Shown here: in pieces, positions 53,485-62,879 of the stretch
Position numbering within the stretch: position 1 is the first letter of the stretch
Layout of the letters: each line of letters opens with the position of its first letter
Position numbers and translations under genes: made by a program
NCBI GenBank assembly: GCA_024803745.1
Contig: JANJXV010000040.1
Location: 176,501-240,500 of the forward strand
Direction of reading: 5' to 3'
Source of the DNA: Megascapheus bottae
Lineage: Eukaryota > Chordata > Mammalia > Rodentia > Geomyidae
Length of the DNA stretch: 64,000 bases
The notes under the pieces: model-generated
What the model saw: only the letters and a program-made list of their open reading frames with translations
Told to the model about the DNA's origin: nothing
The model's database searches: none

Positions 53485-53611
53485 CAAAAACCCAAATAGC
53501 AAAACAATAAAGCCACTTACCTGGAGGGGGAGGGAGAGAGGAGGCAATAACACTACCGCACTCAGGGGCTCTGGGCAGATTTAAATCCGCATAAATTACC
53601 GGGGTGGCCAT
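39525..53611 (-). CDS. Klrb1: NKR-P1 family receptor (killer cell lectin-like receptor B1), complete, 6 exons
   Basis: Exons: 53611-53521, 50596-50498, 48616-48542, 44927-44770, 40705-40590, 39660-39525; 675 coding bases, 224 residues, the usual length of rodent NKR-P1. All junctions are GT/AG and phases 1,1,1,0,2 fit. Order: cytoplasmic tail with VIYADL, an ITIM-like motif (residues 5-10); membrane span about 42-67; stalk with N-glycosylation site NRT; lectin-like domain with all six canonical cysteines (CPMSW, KCLFL, AACST, SCAHIS, ENCDS, WICQKE) and WIGL. NKR-P1 receptors on NK and T cells bind CLEC2 ligands; inhibitory forms signal through the ITIM, activating forms use a membrane arginine. 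Odd here: an arginine (59) within the membrane span together with the ITIM; CHRP instead of the Lck-binding CxCP; no stalk cysteine. An antisense processed pseudogene lies in intron 4. The reading frame is intact. Confidence 0.92.
39868..40378. repeat. Two 7SL-type SINEs in intron 5 of Klrb1
   Basis: 39868-40098 on the minus strand and 40136-40378 on the plus strand, in inverted arrangement. Confidence 0.85.
40590..40705 (-). CDS. Klrb1: Klrb1 exon 5 (second lectin-domain exon)
   Basis: 116 bp, acceptor CTATCCCAG|AGG, donor CCAC|GTGAGT, phase 0 to 2. Encodes [20 protein letters not shown] and a segment ending INGSAFNPT; two N-glycosylation sites (NHT, NGS). Confidence 0.92.
40738..41240. repeat. 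(GT)n, 7SL-type SINE and (CATA)n
   Basis: (GT)n 40738-40838 just upstream of Klrb1 exon 5 on the transcript; SINE 40838-41060 (-); (ACAT)n 41155-41240. Confidence 0.85.
41480..44192 (+). pseudogene. ANP32E pseudogene: ANP32E processed pseudogene
   Basis: Intronless copy inside Klrb1 intron 4 on the opposite strand. The start (MEMKKI, 41519) and leucine-rich-repeat part ([13 protein letters not shown], then [16 protein letters not shown]) are recognisable but broken by stops and indels (for example TGA in TCGGTTGAC near 41714). [13 protein letters not shown], a stop, and MKEEIQ follow, then a long acidic tract. About 1.5 kb of 3' UTR continues to AATAAAGCCATGACAG (44168). A right-monomer SINE fragment sits at 43587-43683. 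ANP32E is an acidic histone-H2A.Z chaperone; this copy should be non-functional. Confidence 0.85.
42091..42533 (+). repeat. Expanded GAG/GAA (glutamate-codon) tract
   Basis: About 440 bp of GAG and GAA triplets with CAG and CAA interruptions within the pseudogene's acidic region. It is open in several frames (poly-Glu, Arg/Lys-rich, and poly-Leu or poly-Ser on the other strand), which creates long spurious reading frames. Confidence 0.9.
44230..44660 (+). repeat. (GGAT/GGGT)n minisatellite-like array
   Basis: Imperfect tetranucleotide TGGA units with TGGG variants over 430 bp, beside Klrb1 exon 4. Confidence 0.9.
44770..44927 (-). CDS. Klrb1: Klrb1 exon 4 (first lectin-domain exon)
   Basis: 158 bp, acceptor TTTCTCCAG|TGG, donor GAGCTG|GTGAGC. 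Encodes [20 protein letters not shown] and on to [11 protein letters not shown] (TGGA)n array starts about 110 bp beyond the donor. Confidence 0.92.
45048..45275 (-). repeat. 7SL-type dimer SINE
   Basis: Clear reverse copy ending GGGAGCCACCATGCCCAGC. Confidence 0.85.
45719..45912 (+). repeat. IDL-Geo-type SINE
   Basis: Complete dimer; right monomer ends CAAGCCCAGGACTGGC followed by A-rich tail. Confidence 0.85.
46079..47167 (-). mobile_element. LINE-1 3' part
   Basis: Poly(T) at 46079-46097; reverse frames give [32 protein letters not shown] and [16 protein letters not shown]. Homologous to 17518-18955; frameshifted. Confidence 0.9.
47182..47612. repeat. IDL-Geo SINE (-) and truncated 7SL-type SINE (+)
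   Basis: 47182-47372 complete dimer in reverse; 47445-47612 7SL-type copy. Confidence 0.8.
47874..48425 (-). repeat. (GT)n-(CT)n and two SINEs
   Basis: (GT)n 47874-47898, TCTG units, (CT)n to about 48008, 7SL-type SINE 48015-48215, IDL-Geo SINE 48240-48425. Confidence 0.85.
48542..48616 (-). CDS. Klrb1: Klrb1 exon 3 (stalk)
   Basis: 75 bp, acceptor TTCACTAG|TG, donor CCAG|GTAAAT, symmetric phase 1. Encodes [20 protein letters not shown] then TEGP. The IQENRT segment is characteristic of NKR-P1 stalks; the usual cysteine before it is serine. Confidence 0.83.
48805..49022 (+). repeat. 7SL-type dimer SINE
   Basis: CACGCCTGTCATCCCAGATA start; right monomer ends CAAGCCCCGGGACCAGCAC. Confidence 0.8.
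49245..49770 (-). repeat. (TA)n, IDL-Geo SINE and 7SL-type SINE
   Basis: AT repeat 49245-49330, IDL-Geo 49330-49518, 7SL-type 49550-49770. Confidence 0.8.
49815..50252 (-). repeat. 7SL-type SINE interrupted by an IDL-Geo SINE
   Basis: The minus-strand copy is split by a plus-strand IDL-Geo element (49890-50090); GTGCTCTA on both sides is the target duplication. Confidence 0.8.
50498..50596 (-). CDS. Klrb1: Klrb1 exon 2 (juxtamembrane and membrane span)
   Basis: 99 bp, acceptor TTTCCAG|AT, donor GCAG|GTGAGT. Encodes [20 protein letters not shown] then [12 protein letters not shown]. The arginine in VVRLSV lies inside the predicted span. Confidence 0.85.
50625..50970. repeat. 7SL left half (+), (GT)n, 7SL-type SINE (-)
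   Basis: 50625-50728, 50731-50782 and 50783-50970, in intron 1 of Klrb1. Confidence 0.75.
51580..51790 (-). repeat. 7SL-type SINE
   Basis: CTGGGGCTTGAACTCAGGGC start in reverse; degraded end. Confidence 0.75.
51791..52655. other. Klrb1 intron 1, unique-looking sequence
   Basis: AT-rich to about 52110, then mixed; no exon or repeat recognised. Confidence 0.4.
52660..53130 (-). repeat. Two 7SL-type SINEs in tandem
   Basis: 52660-52893 and 52905-53130, same orientation. Confidence 0.8.
53434..53482 (+). repeat. (CA)n microsatellite next to Klrb1 exon 1
   Basis: CA run about 40 bases inside intron 1 from the exon 1 donor. Confidence 0.9.
53521..53611 (-). CDS. Klrb1: Klrb1 exon 1 (cytoplasmic tail, start codon)
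   Basis: [20 protein letters not shown] then [10 protein letters not shown]; donor CCAG|GTAAGT, phase 1. Strong start context (GGCATGG). YADLNL is typical of NKR-P1 N-termini. Confidence 0.92.
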
Positions 53612-53797
53612 GCCTGGAGGAAGAGGTGATTTTCTAGAAGAAAAGGACAGCGTCCAGGCTCAGGGGGGAGAGAAACACTCAGCCAGCGGAAATTCAGTGT
53701 GTGCATGGTTTGATGTCTGTCTTGGCCCAACCCACACATGACCAGAGCTGGTCCCGAGAACATTCAACTGAAGGTCTGAAATGCTAGAGTCTTGCTT

Positions 53798-53806
53798 TAT
53801 TATTAC

Positions 53807-53837
<31 letters not shown>

Positions 53838-54535
53838 TGGTGCATACCTGACACTTGAACTGAGATCTTGGGCACTATCCCTGAACCCCTGAACTTTTGA
53901 TTTTTTTTCCCAATCCTGGGTTTTGAACTCAGGGCCTGAGCACTGTCCTTGAGCTTTCTCAAGACTAGGGCTCTACTACTTGAGCCACCGCACCATTTCA
54001 GGCTTTTTCTGTGTATGTGGTACTGAGGAATTGAACTCGGGTCTTCATGCATGCTAGGTAAGCACTCTTCCACTAGGCCACACTCCTGGCCTGTACCAGT
54101 CCTGGGACTTGCACTCAGGGCCTGGCTCTGACCCTGAGCTTCCTGTTGCTCAAGGCTGCTGCTCTTGCCGCTGAAGCGACCGTTCCATGGCCAGCTTTTT
54201 CTGTGATTCACGAGAGACGAGGGTCTCGTGGACTCTCTTCCTGGGCTGCTTTTATTCACAATCCTCAGATCTCAGGCTCCTGAGTGGCTAAGAAGACAGA
54301 GGTGAGCCATGAGTGCCTGGCTTTTTATTCTTTTTTTTTTTTTTTGTGCCAGTCTTGGACTTGAGCTCAGGGCCTGAGCGCTGTCCTTGGACTTTCTCAA
54401 GGCTAGAGCTCTACCACTTGAGCCTCAGCACCACTTCCAGCTTTTTTTCTATGTATGTGGTACTGAAGAATCGAACCCCGGTATTCATGCATGCTAGGCA
54501 AGCACTTTAACCACTAGGCCAAACTCCCGGCCCGG
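53798..54535 (-). repeat. (TTA)n and three SINEs in a row
   Basis: (TTA)n 53798-53838; IDL-Geo 53907-54092; 7SL-type 54094-54320; IDL-Geo 54342-54535. Upstream flank of Klrb1. Confidence 0.8.
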
Positions 54536-54712
54536 CTTTCTATTCTTATAATAACCTGTTTGAATGATTCTTTCAGAAAGAAGAGAAACGTGAGGAAATC
54601 GTACAGAGTCAAGGTCTAAGCAGAACCCCGCCTCCCCACACAGAAGAAATCTCAATTTTTGAGGTTTTGTATACTAACTGTCGTGAAAATAAAAAGTCAG
54701 GATTTTTTTTTT

Positions 54713-55165
54713 TTTTGTCAGAGCTGGGCCTTGAACTCAGGGCCTGGGCATTGTCCCTGAGATTCTTTGGCTGTAGGATAGTGCTCTACTACTTGAGCCA
54801 CAGCTCTACTTTTCTGGCTTTTTCTGTGTAGGTGGTACTGAGGAATTGAACCCAGGGCTTTGTGGATGCTAGGCAAGCACTCTACCACTAGGCCAAACTC
54901 CCGGCCATCAAAAGTCATGATTTTTAAGTCAGCTACCGGTGGTGGCTCACACCTGAAATCTCAGCCACTCAGGAGGTTGAGATCTGAGGATCACAGTTCA
55001 AAGCCAACCCCGGCAGGAAAGCCCATAAGACTCTTATCTCCAATGGACCACCAGAAAACCAGAAGTTGCACTATAGCTCAAGTGGTAGAGTGCCAGCCTT
55101 GAGCTAAAGAAGCTCAGGGACAGTGCCCAGGCCCAGAGTTCAAGCCCCATGACTGACCAAAAAAA
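54713..55165. repeat. IDL-Geo SINE (-) and 7SL-type SINE (+)
   Basis: 54713-54906 and 54935-55165, both complete. Confidence 0.85.
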
Positions 55166-55308
55166 TGAAATAAATAAAAATGCCACAGACTGGTTGACTC
55201 ATACAAAAATTTCCCTACTCAGAATTCTGGAAGCTAACATCTGACATCAGAGCCTGGGCAAAGTCATTTTCCTCAGAAGCATCTTTCCATATCTTTGTTC
55301 TCTATATA

Positions 55309-55597
55309 GAGAGAGAGATAGATAGATAAATAGGTAGATAGATAGATAGATAAATAGATAGACAGACAGATAGATAGACAAACAGATAGATACAGATATA
55401 GATTTTTTTTTTGGCAGTCCTGGGCATTGAACTCAGGGCCTAAGCACTGTCCTTGGATTTTCTCAAGGCTAGAGCTCTACTGCTTGAGCCACAGCACCAC
55501 TTCTAGCGTTTTCTATGTATGTGGTACTGAGGAATTGAACCCGGGTCTTCATGCATGCTAGGCGAGCATTCTACCACTAGGCCACGCTCCCGGCCTT
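55309..55597 (-). repeat. (GATA)n and IDL-Geo-type SINE
   Basis: GATA/GACA units 55309-55400; SINE 55405-55597. Confidence 0.85.
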
Positions 55598-55875
55598 CTG
55601 TGAGTTCTGTTCCTGCTTCACAAGATGAGTTTTCACCTTTGTGATTCCCAACTGAGGATCTTTCTCCTAGAGTTTCAGTGGGAGTGAATGCCTAGAATCC
55701 TGTATAACGTATCCTGTCCAATACCATTTCTTTTTCTATGTTACTATCCACTGTGTTTATCTGTCCATTTCTAGGCACATTCTGGTGCCATCAATGAAAG
55801 AAGCCATGCAGCCTGTGTGTCTCTGGGTCTGGCTTACAGGGTCTCTGGGTCCTGGATCATAGAAAAATGGTATTG

Positions 55876-56312
55876 AAGCCCGGCACCACTCAAACCTGTC
55901 ATCCCAGCTACTCAGGAGGCTGAGACCTGAGGATCACGGTTCAAAGCCAGCCTGGGCACTAAAGGCCCTGAGACTTTTTTTTTTTGTGCCAGTCTTGGGG
56001 CTTGAACTCAGGGCCTGAGCCCTTTCCTTGGACTTTTTCAAGACTATAGCTCTACCACTTGAGCCACAGTGCCATGTCCAGCCTTTTCTATGTCCGTGGT
56101 ACTGAGGATTTGAACCCGGGTCTTCATGCATGCTAGGTAAGCACTCTACCATTAGACCAAACTCCTCGCCCCAAGTCCCTGATACTCTTATCTGCAACTA
56201 ATGACCAGAAAACTCAAAGTGGCCCTGTGGCTCAAGGGTAGGGCAGTAGCCTTGAGCTGAAGAGCTCAGGGACAGCGCCCAGGCCCAGAGTTCAAGTCTC
56301 ATGACCGACGAC
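55876..56312 (+). repeat. 7SL-type SINE interrupted by an IDL-Geo SINE
   Basis: Plus-strand halves 55876-55972 and 56170-56312; minus-strand IDL-Geo copy 55980-56172 between them. Confidence 0.8.
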
Positions 56313-56599
56313 AAAAAAAAAAAAGAAAAAGAAAAAGGAAAGGAAAGGAAAGAAAAGGATATTGATTAAAATGAACTCCAGGAAATGGAAATAAGTTTCT
56401 CTTTCTTATTGTTATCGTTTTCTTCTTTTGGTCTCATGTATTTTTGCTTGTCTTTGGGAGCGTGAGGGAGGCATAGAAGTGGAGAGTGAAAGGGTAAACA
56501 AAGGCAGCCTCAGTTCTCACTGGGCACATATGGAAAATGAGCTCTACAATTGGTGAATGGGGATGGGAGGGAGAAGCTTTTGTCAAACAAAAGCATTCT

Positions 56600-56930
56600 T
56601 AGCTGGGAGTTTGGCCTAGTGGTAGAGTGCCTGCCTAGCATGCAAGAAGACCCAGGTTCGATTCCTAGGTACCACATACATAGAAAAAAGCCGGAAGTGG
56701 GGTGAGGCTCAAGTGGTTGAGCTCTGGCCTTGAGAAAGTCCAAGGACAGTGCTCAGGCCCTGAGCTCAAGCCCAGGACTGGTAAAAAAAAAAAATGCATT
56801 CTTGCCGGGCGTGGTGGCTCACGCCTGTAATCCTAGCTACTCAAGAGGCTCAAGGGTAGGGAGGTAGCCTTGAGCTAAAGAACTCAGGGACAGTGCCCAG
56901 ACCGAGTTCAAGCCCCATGACCCACAAAAA
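56600..56930 (+). repeat. IDL-Geo SINE followed by a shortened 7SL-type SINE
   Basis: 56600-56795 complete; 56803-56930 lacks the middle of the dimer. Confidence 0.8.
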
Positions 56931-57077
56931 AAATGCATTTTTACTGACTCATGGAATTGTCACCCCTCTGTGTGTCACCTTTATAAGAACAACTTTGGAA
57001 CCATTTTGATGAGGGGATTGTTTCCCTGACTGACTTTTCTACATCTTAAAGGCCAATCATGAATTTCTGATTCTTAC

Positions 57078-57142
57078 CTTGAACATCCAGGCTCGTCCAA
57101 TCCAGACAGTACACAATGCAATGCCCCAAAATGCCAGGACAC
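57078..57142 (-). other. Candidate exon upstream of Klrb1, function unknown
   Basis: 65 bp bounded by a good acceptor (CTTTTTCTTCAG) and donor (AAG|GTAAGAA) on the minus strand, in one of the few non-repeat patches upstream of Klrb1. Two frames are open; one is hydrophobic (VLAFWGIALCTVWIG). It could be an alternative 5' exon of Klrb1, whose start codon is preceded by an acceptor-like CTTCCTCCAG, an exon of another gene, or chance. Confidence 0.25.
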
Positions 57143-57269
57143 CTGAAGAAAAAGAACACGGGAGGAAGGCATTATTCCCTGAGGGTGGGCCTAATTCTTC
57201 AAAAGTGCCTTATATCTGCTGCTTCTATGGTCTGGATTAATAAAAGTACCCCAAAGGTCACATTTATTT

Positions 57270-57950
57270 ATTTATTGTTCCAGTAGGGGGCTCGAACTCA
57301 GGGCCTGAGCACTGTCCTTGGGCTTTCTCAAGGCCTAGTGCTCTACCACTTTAGCCACTGCACCACGTCTGGCATTTTGTCTTTTTTTTGTGTGGGTCAT
57401 GAGGCTTGAACTCAGCCTGGGTGTTGTCCCTGAGCTCTTCAGCTCAAGGCTAGCACCCTACCCTGGAGCCAAGCCCTACTTCCCTTTGTTAATTGGAGAT
57501 ACAAGCCTCAAATCCTTTTGGGCCTAGGAATGGTGGAATTTCCTGCTATTAAATACTTCCGCCATAATTGTGGTGAAACTAACGTTCCTGGCATAGTGCT
57601 TTTAGAACATTCCTGGCCGATGAGTTTGCAGTTAGTTGACAACATGGTGCTTGCAGAACATTCCTTAGCCATAATGGAAAATCAGGTGGATTCTCAGGCA
57701 GAGGTCAATCGTGAAACCAGGGGAGGCCTTCATTAGATTTTGGAAAGTTTTTTTTAATTTTAATTTTTTATTTTTTTGCCAGTCCTGGCGCTTGAACTCA
57801 GGGCCTGGGCACTGTCCTTGGGCTTTCTCAAGGCTAGAGCTACAGCACCACTTCTGGCTTTTTTCCATGTATGTGGTACCAAGGAATCGAACCCAGGTCT
57901 TCGTGCATGCTAGGCAAGCACTTTACTAACTAGGCCAAACTCCCGCCCCC
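57270..57950 (-). repeat. SINE right monomers and an IDL-Geo SINE
   Basis: 57270-57365 and 57390-57520 partial copies; 57775-57950 near-complete IDL-Geo. Confidence 0.7.
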
Positions 57951-58329
57951 TTCATTTGGTTTTTATGATGCAAGAACAAGAAGATACATGGCATGAGGGC
58001 AAATTTGATGCAAATTTGATGCAAATCTATCTGGGGTTATTAGGGAAATTTTAGCCTTGGGTAGGGAAAACCTCAGGGCCAGAGGATGTGAGCTGCTGGC
58101 CTCAGAACCTTGGACTGGTCTCCATGACAGCGAGATAACTATCATCTGGGGGGGGGGGCATTAGTGATGCTCTTATTGGTTTTAACATTAGGGCTCTTTT
58201 GAATCCTAATTTCTGGAAATAACCAAATTACTGCCACCAACTCAGATAAACGCAGTTGGGGCTGTTTTATCTACTATGGGACCACACCCCGCTAATCAGA
58301 TAGCAGTGTGTAGCTTCAGTCTCCTGTTT

Positions 58330-58518
58330 TTGCCAGTCCTGGGAATTGAGCTCAGGGCCCAAGCACTGTCCTTGGGCTTTCTCCAGGCTAGAGCTCTACC
58401 ACTTGAGCCACAGCACCACTTCTGGCTTTTTCTGTGTATGTGGTACTGATGAATCGAACCCAGGTCTTTGTGCATGCTAGGTGAGCACTCTACCACTAGG
58501 CCAAACTCCTGGCCACTG
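58330..58518 (-). repeat. IDL-Geo-type SINE
   Basis: Complete dimer in reverse, GTACTGATGAATCGAACCCA in the head. Confidence 0.85.
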
Positions 58519-58898
58519 AACTGGGGTTTTTGCAGCCCCAGACCACAAGCAGCTGACGAGATGCCGTGCAGGTACAAAACCACAGACAAGTAAAATTTGT
58601 GAGTTGGTATTTTTAGACAGGTCACAGGTGGTGAACGTTAGTGCAATTACAGATCGTAAATTTAGAGACGATAAATGAACATCGACTGCTAAATGAGCAA
58701 TAAATCTTAAATGCTTACATGCATCTCAGGGGTACAGTTCATCAAATAATGAGTGATTACTCGGGGAAACTATTACAAGAAAGTTTCCATTTCACATGAC
58801 TTTTTCTTGGGCGATTTAGCAGGGAGACATGAGGTCTGCATTCCAGAAAACTCTGTCTTTCCCCTACAGGGATCTAACTGTTTCTGATCATGTTGCAT

Positions 58899-59364
58899 TT
58901 TTTTATGATTGTAGACATTTATTTAAATAATTCTTAAATTGTATGCTTCAGGCTTAGTCTACTTAATAAGGATTCTCTGAGGACAACTGCATTCACAGAT
59001 TCCAACTGTGGGATTACTTCTTTGCCCATTCTCCTCTCTCTTTTCTTTCCCGAATAACTTCCTTCAGGAATGGCTCGAGGTAGAATTTATCCTCTTCATA
59101 TCTTGTCCACTGCTCCTCAGGCAAGATCTGGTGCCTCACTGACAGGTCCAGGGCTCTCTTGATGTGAAACATCCTGTCATGATCAAGTTTCTCAGGAAGC
59201 CGTGTTATGGCTTTTTATACCTCTTCATCTTCCTCTATGGTATCATCTCGCAATCACCCCTGTCTGTTTATCATGCAGCATCGTAATACCATTTTCAAAC
59301 ACCATCTAGCCACTGTCCCGAGACTGAAACAGCAGACCTGCCTGCCACGGTGACCAGAGAGAGC
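58899..59364 (-). pseudogene. UQCRB pseudogene: UQCRB processed pseudogene
   Basis: Intronless reverse-strand copy of the complex III subunit UQCRB: AGRSAVSVSGQWLDG near the start (ATG changed to GTG), then [20 protein letters not shown] and [12 protein letters not shown] before TAA. Stops interrupt it (after WLDGV, after EEDEEV). A short 3' UTR with AATAAA and a poly(A) remnant ends at about 58899. TCATGTTGCAT flanks both ends (58888-58898 and 59365-59375). Confidence 0.88.
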
Positions 59365-59371
59365 TCATGTT

Positions 59372-59574
59372 GCATTTTTTTTTTTTTTTGCCAGTCCTGG
59401 GCTTCAGCTCAGGGCCTGAGCACTGTCCTTGGACTTTCTCAAGGTTAGAGCTCTGCCACTTGAGCCTCAGCACCACTTCTGGCTTTTTTCTATGTATGTG
59501 GTACCGAGGAATCGAACCCGGGTCTTCGTGCATGCTAGGCAAGCACTTTAACCACTAGGCCAAACTCCCGGCCC
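59372..59574 (-). repeat. IDL-Geo-type SINE beside the UQCRB pseudogene
   Basis: Flanked by CTCATGTTGCATTTTT (59364-59379 and 59575-59590), so it inserted at the same target sequence as the pseudogene. Confidence 0.85.
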
Positions 59575-60314
59575 CTCATGTTGCATTTTTAAAACTTGTT
59601 TTTTAACTCTCTTTTTTTTTGCCCATTTGTTTTTTTTTATGTTATTTTGGGGGTTTGTTTGTTGTTCTCCCTTTTGGCACAGCTGTTTCTGTCTTTGAAG
59701 GCTCGCCAGCTGGCATGACATCCTGAAGTGTAGTTTTCCGTAAAATGGTGCGAAATGTCAGAGCGCCCAGGGCTTTCCAATCTTATTTTTTCTCACGGAA
59801 TGTACCACAGTTTCTTAGGTTATCACACCCTGCCTTATTAAGTGTGCTTGACTTGTTAATCCAGGAAAGAGTCCAGGCTGTGAAGTTGACAGTTTTGCTT
59901 ATGCCGACATGATAGCACCTCCTGTGCCAGGAAAATGAGATTGAAACATGTCAGTGTTTTGCCATGTCCCCAAACAAAAGGGAGGAATGGAAGAACCCAA
60001 TTTTATATATATATATAAGATATGTAATTATAGATATATAAAATCTAGGTTTAGATAGAGTTTTTCGACCCCTAGCTCTTTCCCTGAATGAATGACATAA
60101 CCTGGGCCATCCCCCATCCTGAAATGCAGGTACCTGTAGCCTTTCCAGCACTAGCAGCAGATTGCTGTGTACACAGGCCTGGTCCCAGCTGTTGGCCCCT
60201 CTGGACCATGTGGCGTCTCTGCTGTCCGGGAAGCTGCACAAGGCCCCTCTCCTCCCCCATGGCCTCAATAGGTCACTTCATGCACTTGCTTATAAATAGT
60301 GTCTAGAAATTGCT

Positions 60315-61022
60315 CCTGAGCTGGGCGAGGTGGCTCACGCCTGTCATCCCAGCTACTCAGGAGGCTGAGATCTGAGGATTGGGGTTCAATGCCAGCCCTG
60401 GGCATGAAAAGTGTGTGAGACTCTTATCTCCAGTGACCACCAGAAAACCAGAAGTGGCTCAAGTGGTTAGAATACCAGCCTGGAGCTGAAGAACTCAGGG
60501 ACAGTGCCCAGGGCCTGAGTTCAAAGAAGGAAGGAAGGAAGGAAGCAAGCAAGCAAGCAAGCAAGCGAGGAAGGAAGGAAGGGAGGGAGGGGGTGGGGAA
60601 AGGAAAGCAATTGGTCCTGATAAGGCTAACTGCGTGTTTTGCTTCTGTAACCCAGCTCTGCTTAATGACTTATGACATATATTGTAATTGTAATTGCCAT
60701 CACTTACTGCTAATTTCTGCTTCTGTAATCTTGCTTGCTTGCACAAACAACACCACCTGCATGCGATTTTTACCTTAAAAAACCCCACTGAAGCCAGGCA
60801 CAGTGGCTCTCGCCTACTCCTAGCTACTCAGGGGGCTGAGATCTGAGGATGGCGGTTCAAAGCTACCCTGGGCACTCTTGAGACTCTTATCTCCAGTTAA
60901 GCACTAGAAAATGAGAAGTGGGGCTCAGGACAACAACCAACCCAAGGATGGGGAGTAACCTTGAGCTGAAGAGCTCAGGGACAAGGCCCAGGCCCGGAGT
61001 TCAAGCCCCATGACCCACGAAA
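60315..61022 (+). repeat. Two 7SL-type SINEs and (GGAA/AGCA)n
   Basis: 60315-60525 with tail grading into GGAA and AGCA units (60526-60590); second copy 60790-61022. Confidence 0.8.
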
Positions 61023-61159
61023 TCAAAACAAAACAAAACAACAACAAGCCCTACTGAATGGAAGACTGGCCCCACACTTTCGTAGTGGAAGTGTGGGGAG
61101 TCGCTGCTGCGTGTCTTATCAAAACCCCTAGAGGGATGGGGCATCTCTCTTTCTGGAAT

Positions 61160-61276
61160 AAACAAAGGGGAACTGTGACTCTCATAGCACAGTGCCGGGT
61201 GTTGAGCTGAAAACCTAAGAAACAGCGGCCAGGTCCTGAGTGCAAGTTTTAAAACAGGCACCAGGCACATTATCTA

Positions 61277-61315
<39 letters not shown>

Positions 61316-61760
61316 CCTTTGTGGGTCATGGGACTTGATCTCTGGACCTGGATGCTGTCCCTGAGCTCTTCAACTCAAGGCTACCACCCTACCCTTGAGC
61401 CACAGTGCCACTCGCAGTTTTTTGGTGGTTAACTGCAGATAAGAGTCTTAGGGATTTTATTGCCCGGGCTGGCTTTGAACCCTGATCCTCAGATCTCAGC
61501 CGCCTGAGTATCTACAAAGACAGGCGTGAGCCACCACACTCAGCCACCAAATTATTATTATTTTTTTTAAAGAAACGAAAGTGCTTGGAGTTTGGCCTCG
61601 TGGTAGAGTGCTTGCCTAGCATGCATGAAGACCCGGGTTTGATTCCTCAGTACCACATACATAGAACAAGACAGAAGTGGTGCTCAAGTGGTAGAGCTCT
61701 AGCCTTGAAAAAGCCCAAAGACTGTGCCTAGGCCCTGAGTTCCAGGCAAAAAATAAAGAA
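61160..61760. repeat. SINE fragments, (CTAT)n and IDL-Geo SINE
   Basis: Right-monomer fragment 61160-61268, (CTAT)n 61272-61314, 7SL-type 61318-61552 (-), IDL-Geo 61583-61760 (+). Confidence 0.8.
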
Positions 61761-61827
61761 AAAAATGGAGACAAAGAAACCAGTGTTTGCTATTGCTTGT
61801 AATTAATTTATAGCCATACAAACACAC

Positions 61828-61828
<1 letters not shown>

Positions 61829-61858
<30 letters not shown>

Positions 61859-62215
61859 CAGAGAAAAAGAGAGAGAGACAGACAGACAGACAGAGAGGGT
61901 GGCTCATTCCTGTATTCCCAGCTATTCAGCACACTTGAACATCCTTGGGTCCGAGTGAATATCAGTCTCCCCATAGTTTGTGTGTGCCAGTGTTGGGACT
62001 TGAACTCGGGGCCCGGTTGCTGTCCCTGAGGTTTTTCATTCAAGGCTGGTGCTCTATTACTTGAGTCACAGCACCACTACTGTTTATCTGGAGGTTCATT
62101 GGAGAAGAGAGTCTAATGGACTTTCCTGCCTAGGCTGGCTTTGAACTTCTATCCTCAGATCTCAGCCTCTGGAGTATCTGGATTACCGGCATGAGCCCCC
62201 CATTCGGGCTCTAGG
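61829..62215 (-). repeat. (GT)/(GA)n and 7SL-type SINE
   Basis: GT run then GA run 61829-61898; SINE 61988-62215. Confidence 0.8.
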
Positions 62216-62589
62216 AGTTTAACTGTAATTTGTTCTCAGAGACCCTGTGAACTCTGAATTTACGGTGTCTTCCCATATCTTTGCTCATGGTGGTTAACCT
62301 ATGACACGCTATCTACCTAAACCCCTGCAACTGTCAGGCCGCTGTCAGGAACCACTTCCCTGCACACACACACCACGTGCCTAGCCAATGAAGGCCACGG
62401 ATGCAGAATTGCCCAAACCTGCAGCACAAGCCCTGCTAACAATTCCCACGGACTCCCCAGTTCAGCTTTCACCCCAGCCATCCCCACTGGCAATCAGACT
62501 CAGTGCCACTGAAGCGTACCCCAATTCACCTCCCTCTATACCTCATTTCTCCCTGTGTGCTCTTTAAAAAAGTCTCACCCCACACCTTA

Positions 62590-62816
62590 CACTGACTCAA
62601 TCCTGGAATCCCAGCCACTGAGGAGGCTGAGATCCTGAGGATCAGGGTTCAAAGCCAGGAAAAGTCTGCGACACTCTGATCTCCAAATGAACCAGCAGAA
62701 AACCTGAACTGGAGGCGTGGCTCATGGAGTAAAGTCTCCAGACTCGAGTCATGAGGCCTTGATTTCAAATTTCCTAGCTCTCTCTCTCTCCTCTCTGTCT
62801 GACTCTTTCTCTCTGA

Positions 62817-62865
<49 letters not shown>
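62590..62865 (+). repeat. 7SL-type SINE with (CT)n and (CA)n
   Basis: SINE 62590-62770 followed by CT-rich and (CA)n 62818-62865. Confidence 0.8.
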
Positions 62866-62869
<4 letters not shown>

Positions 62870-62879
62870 CCTGAAATGA

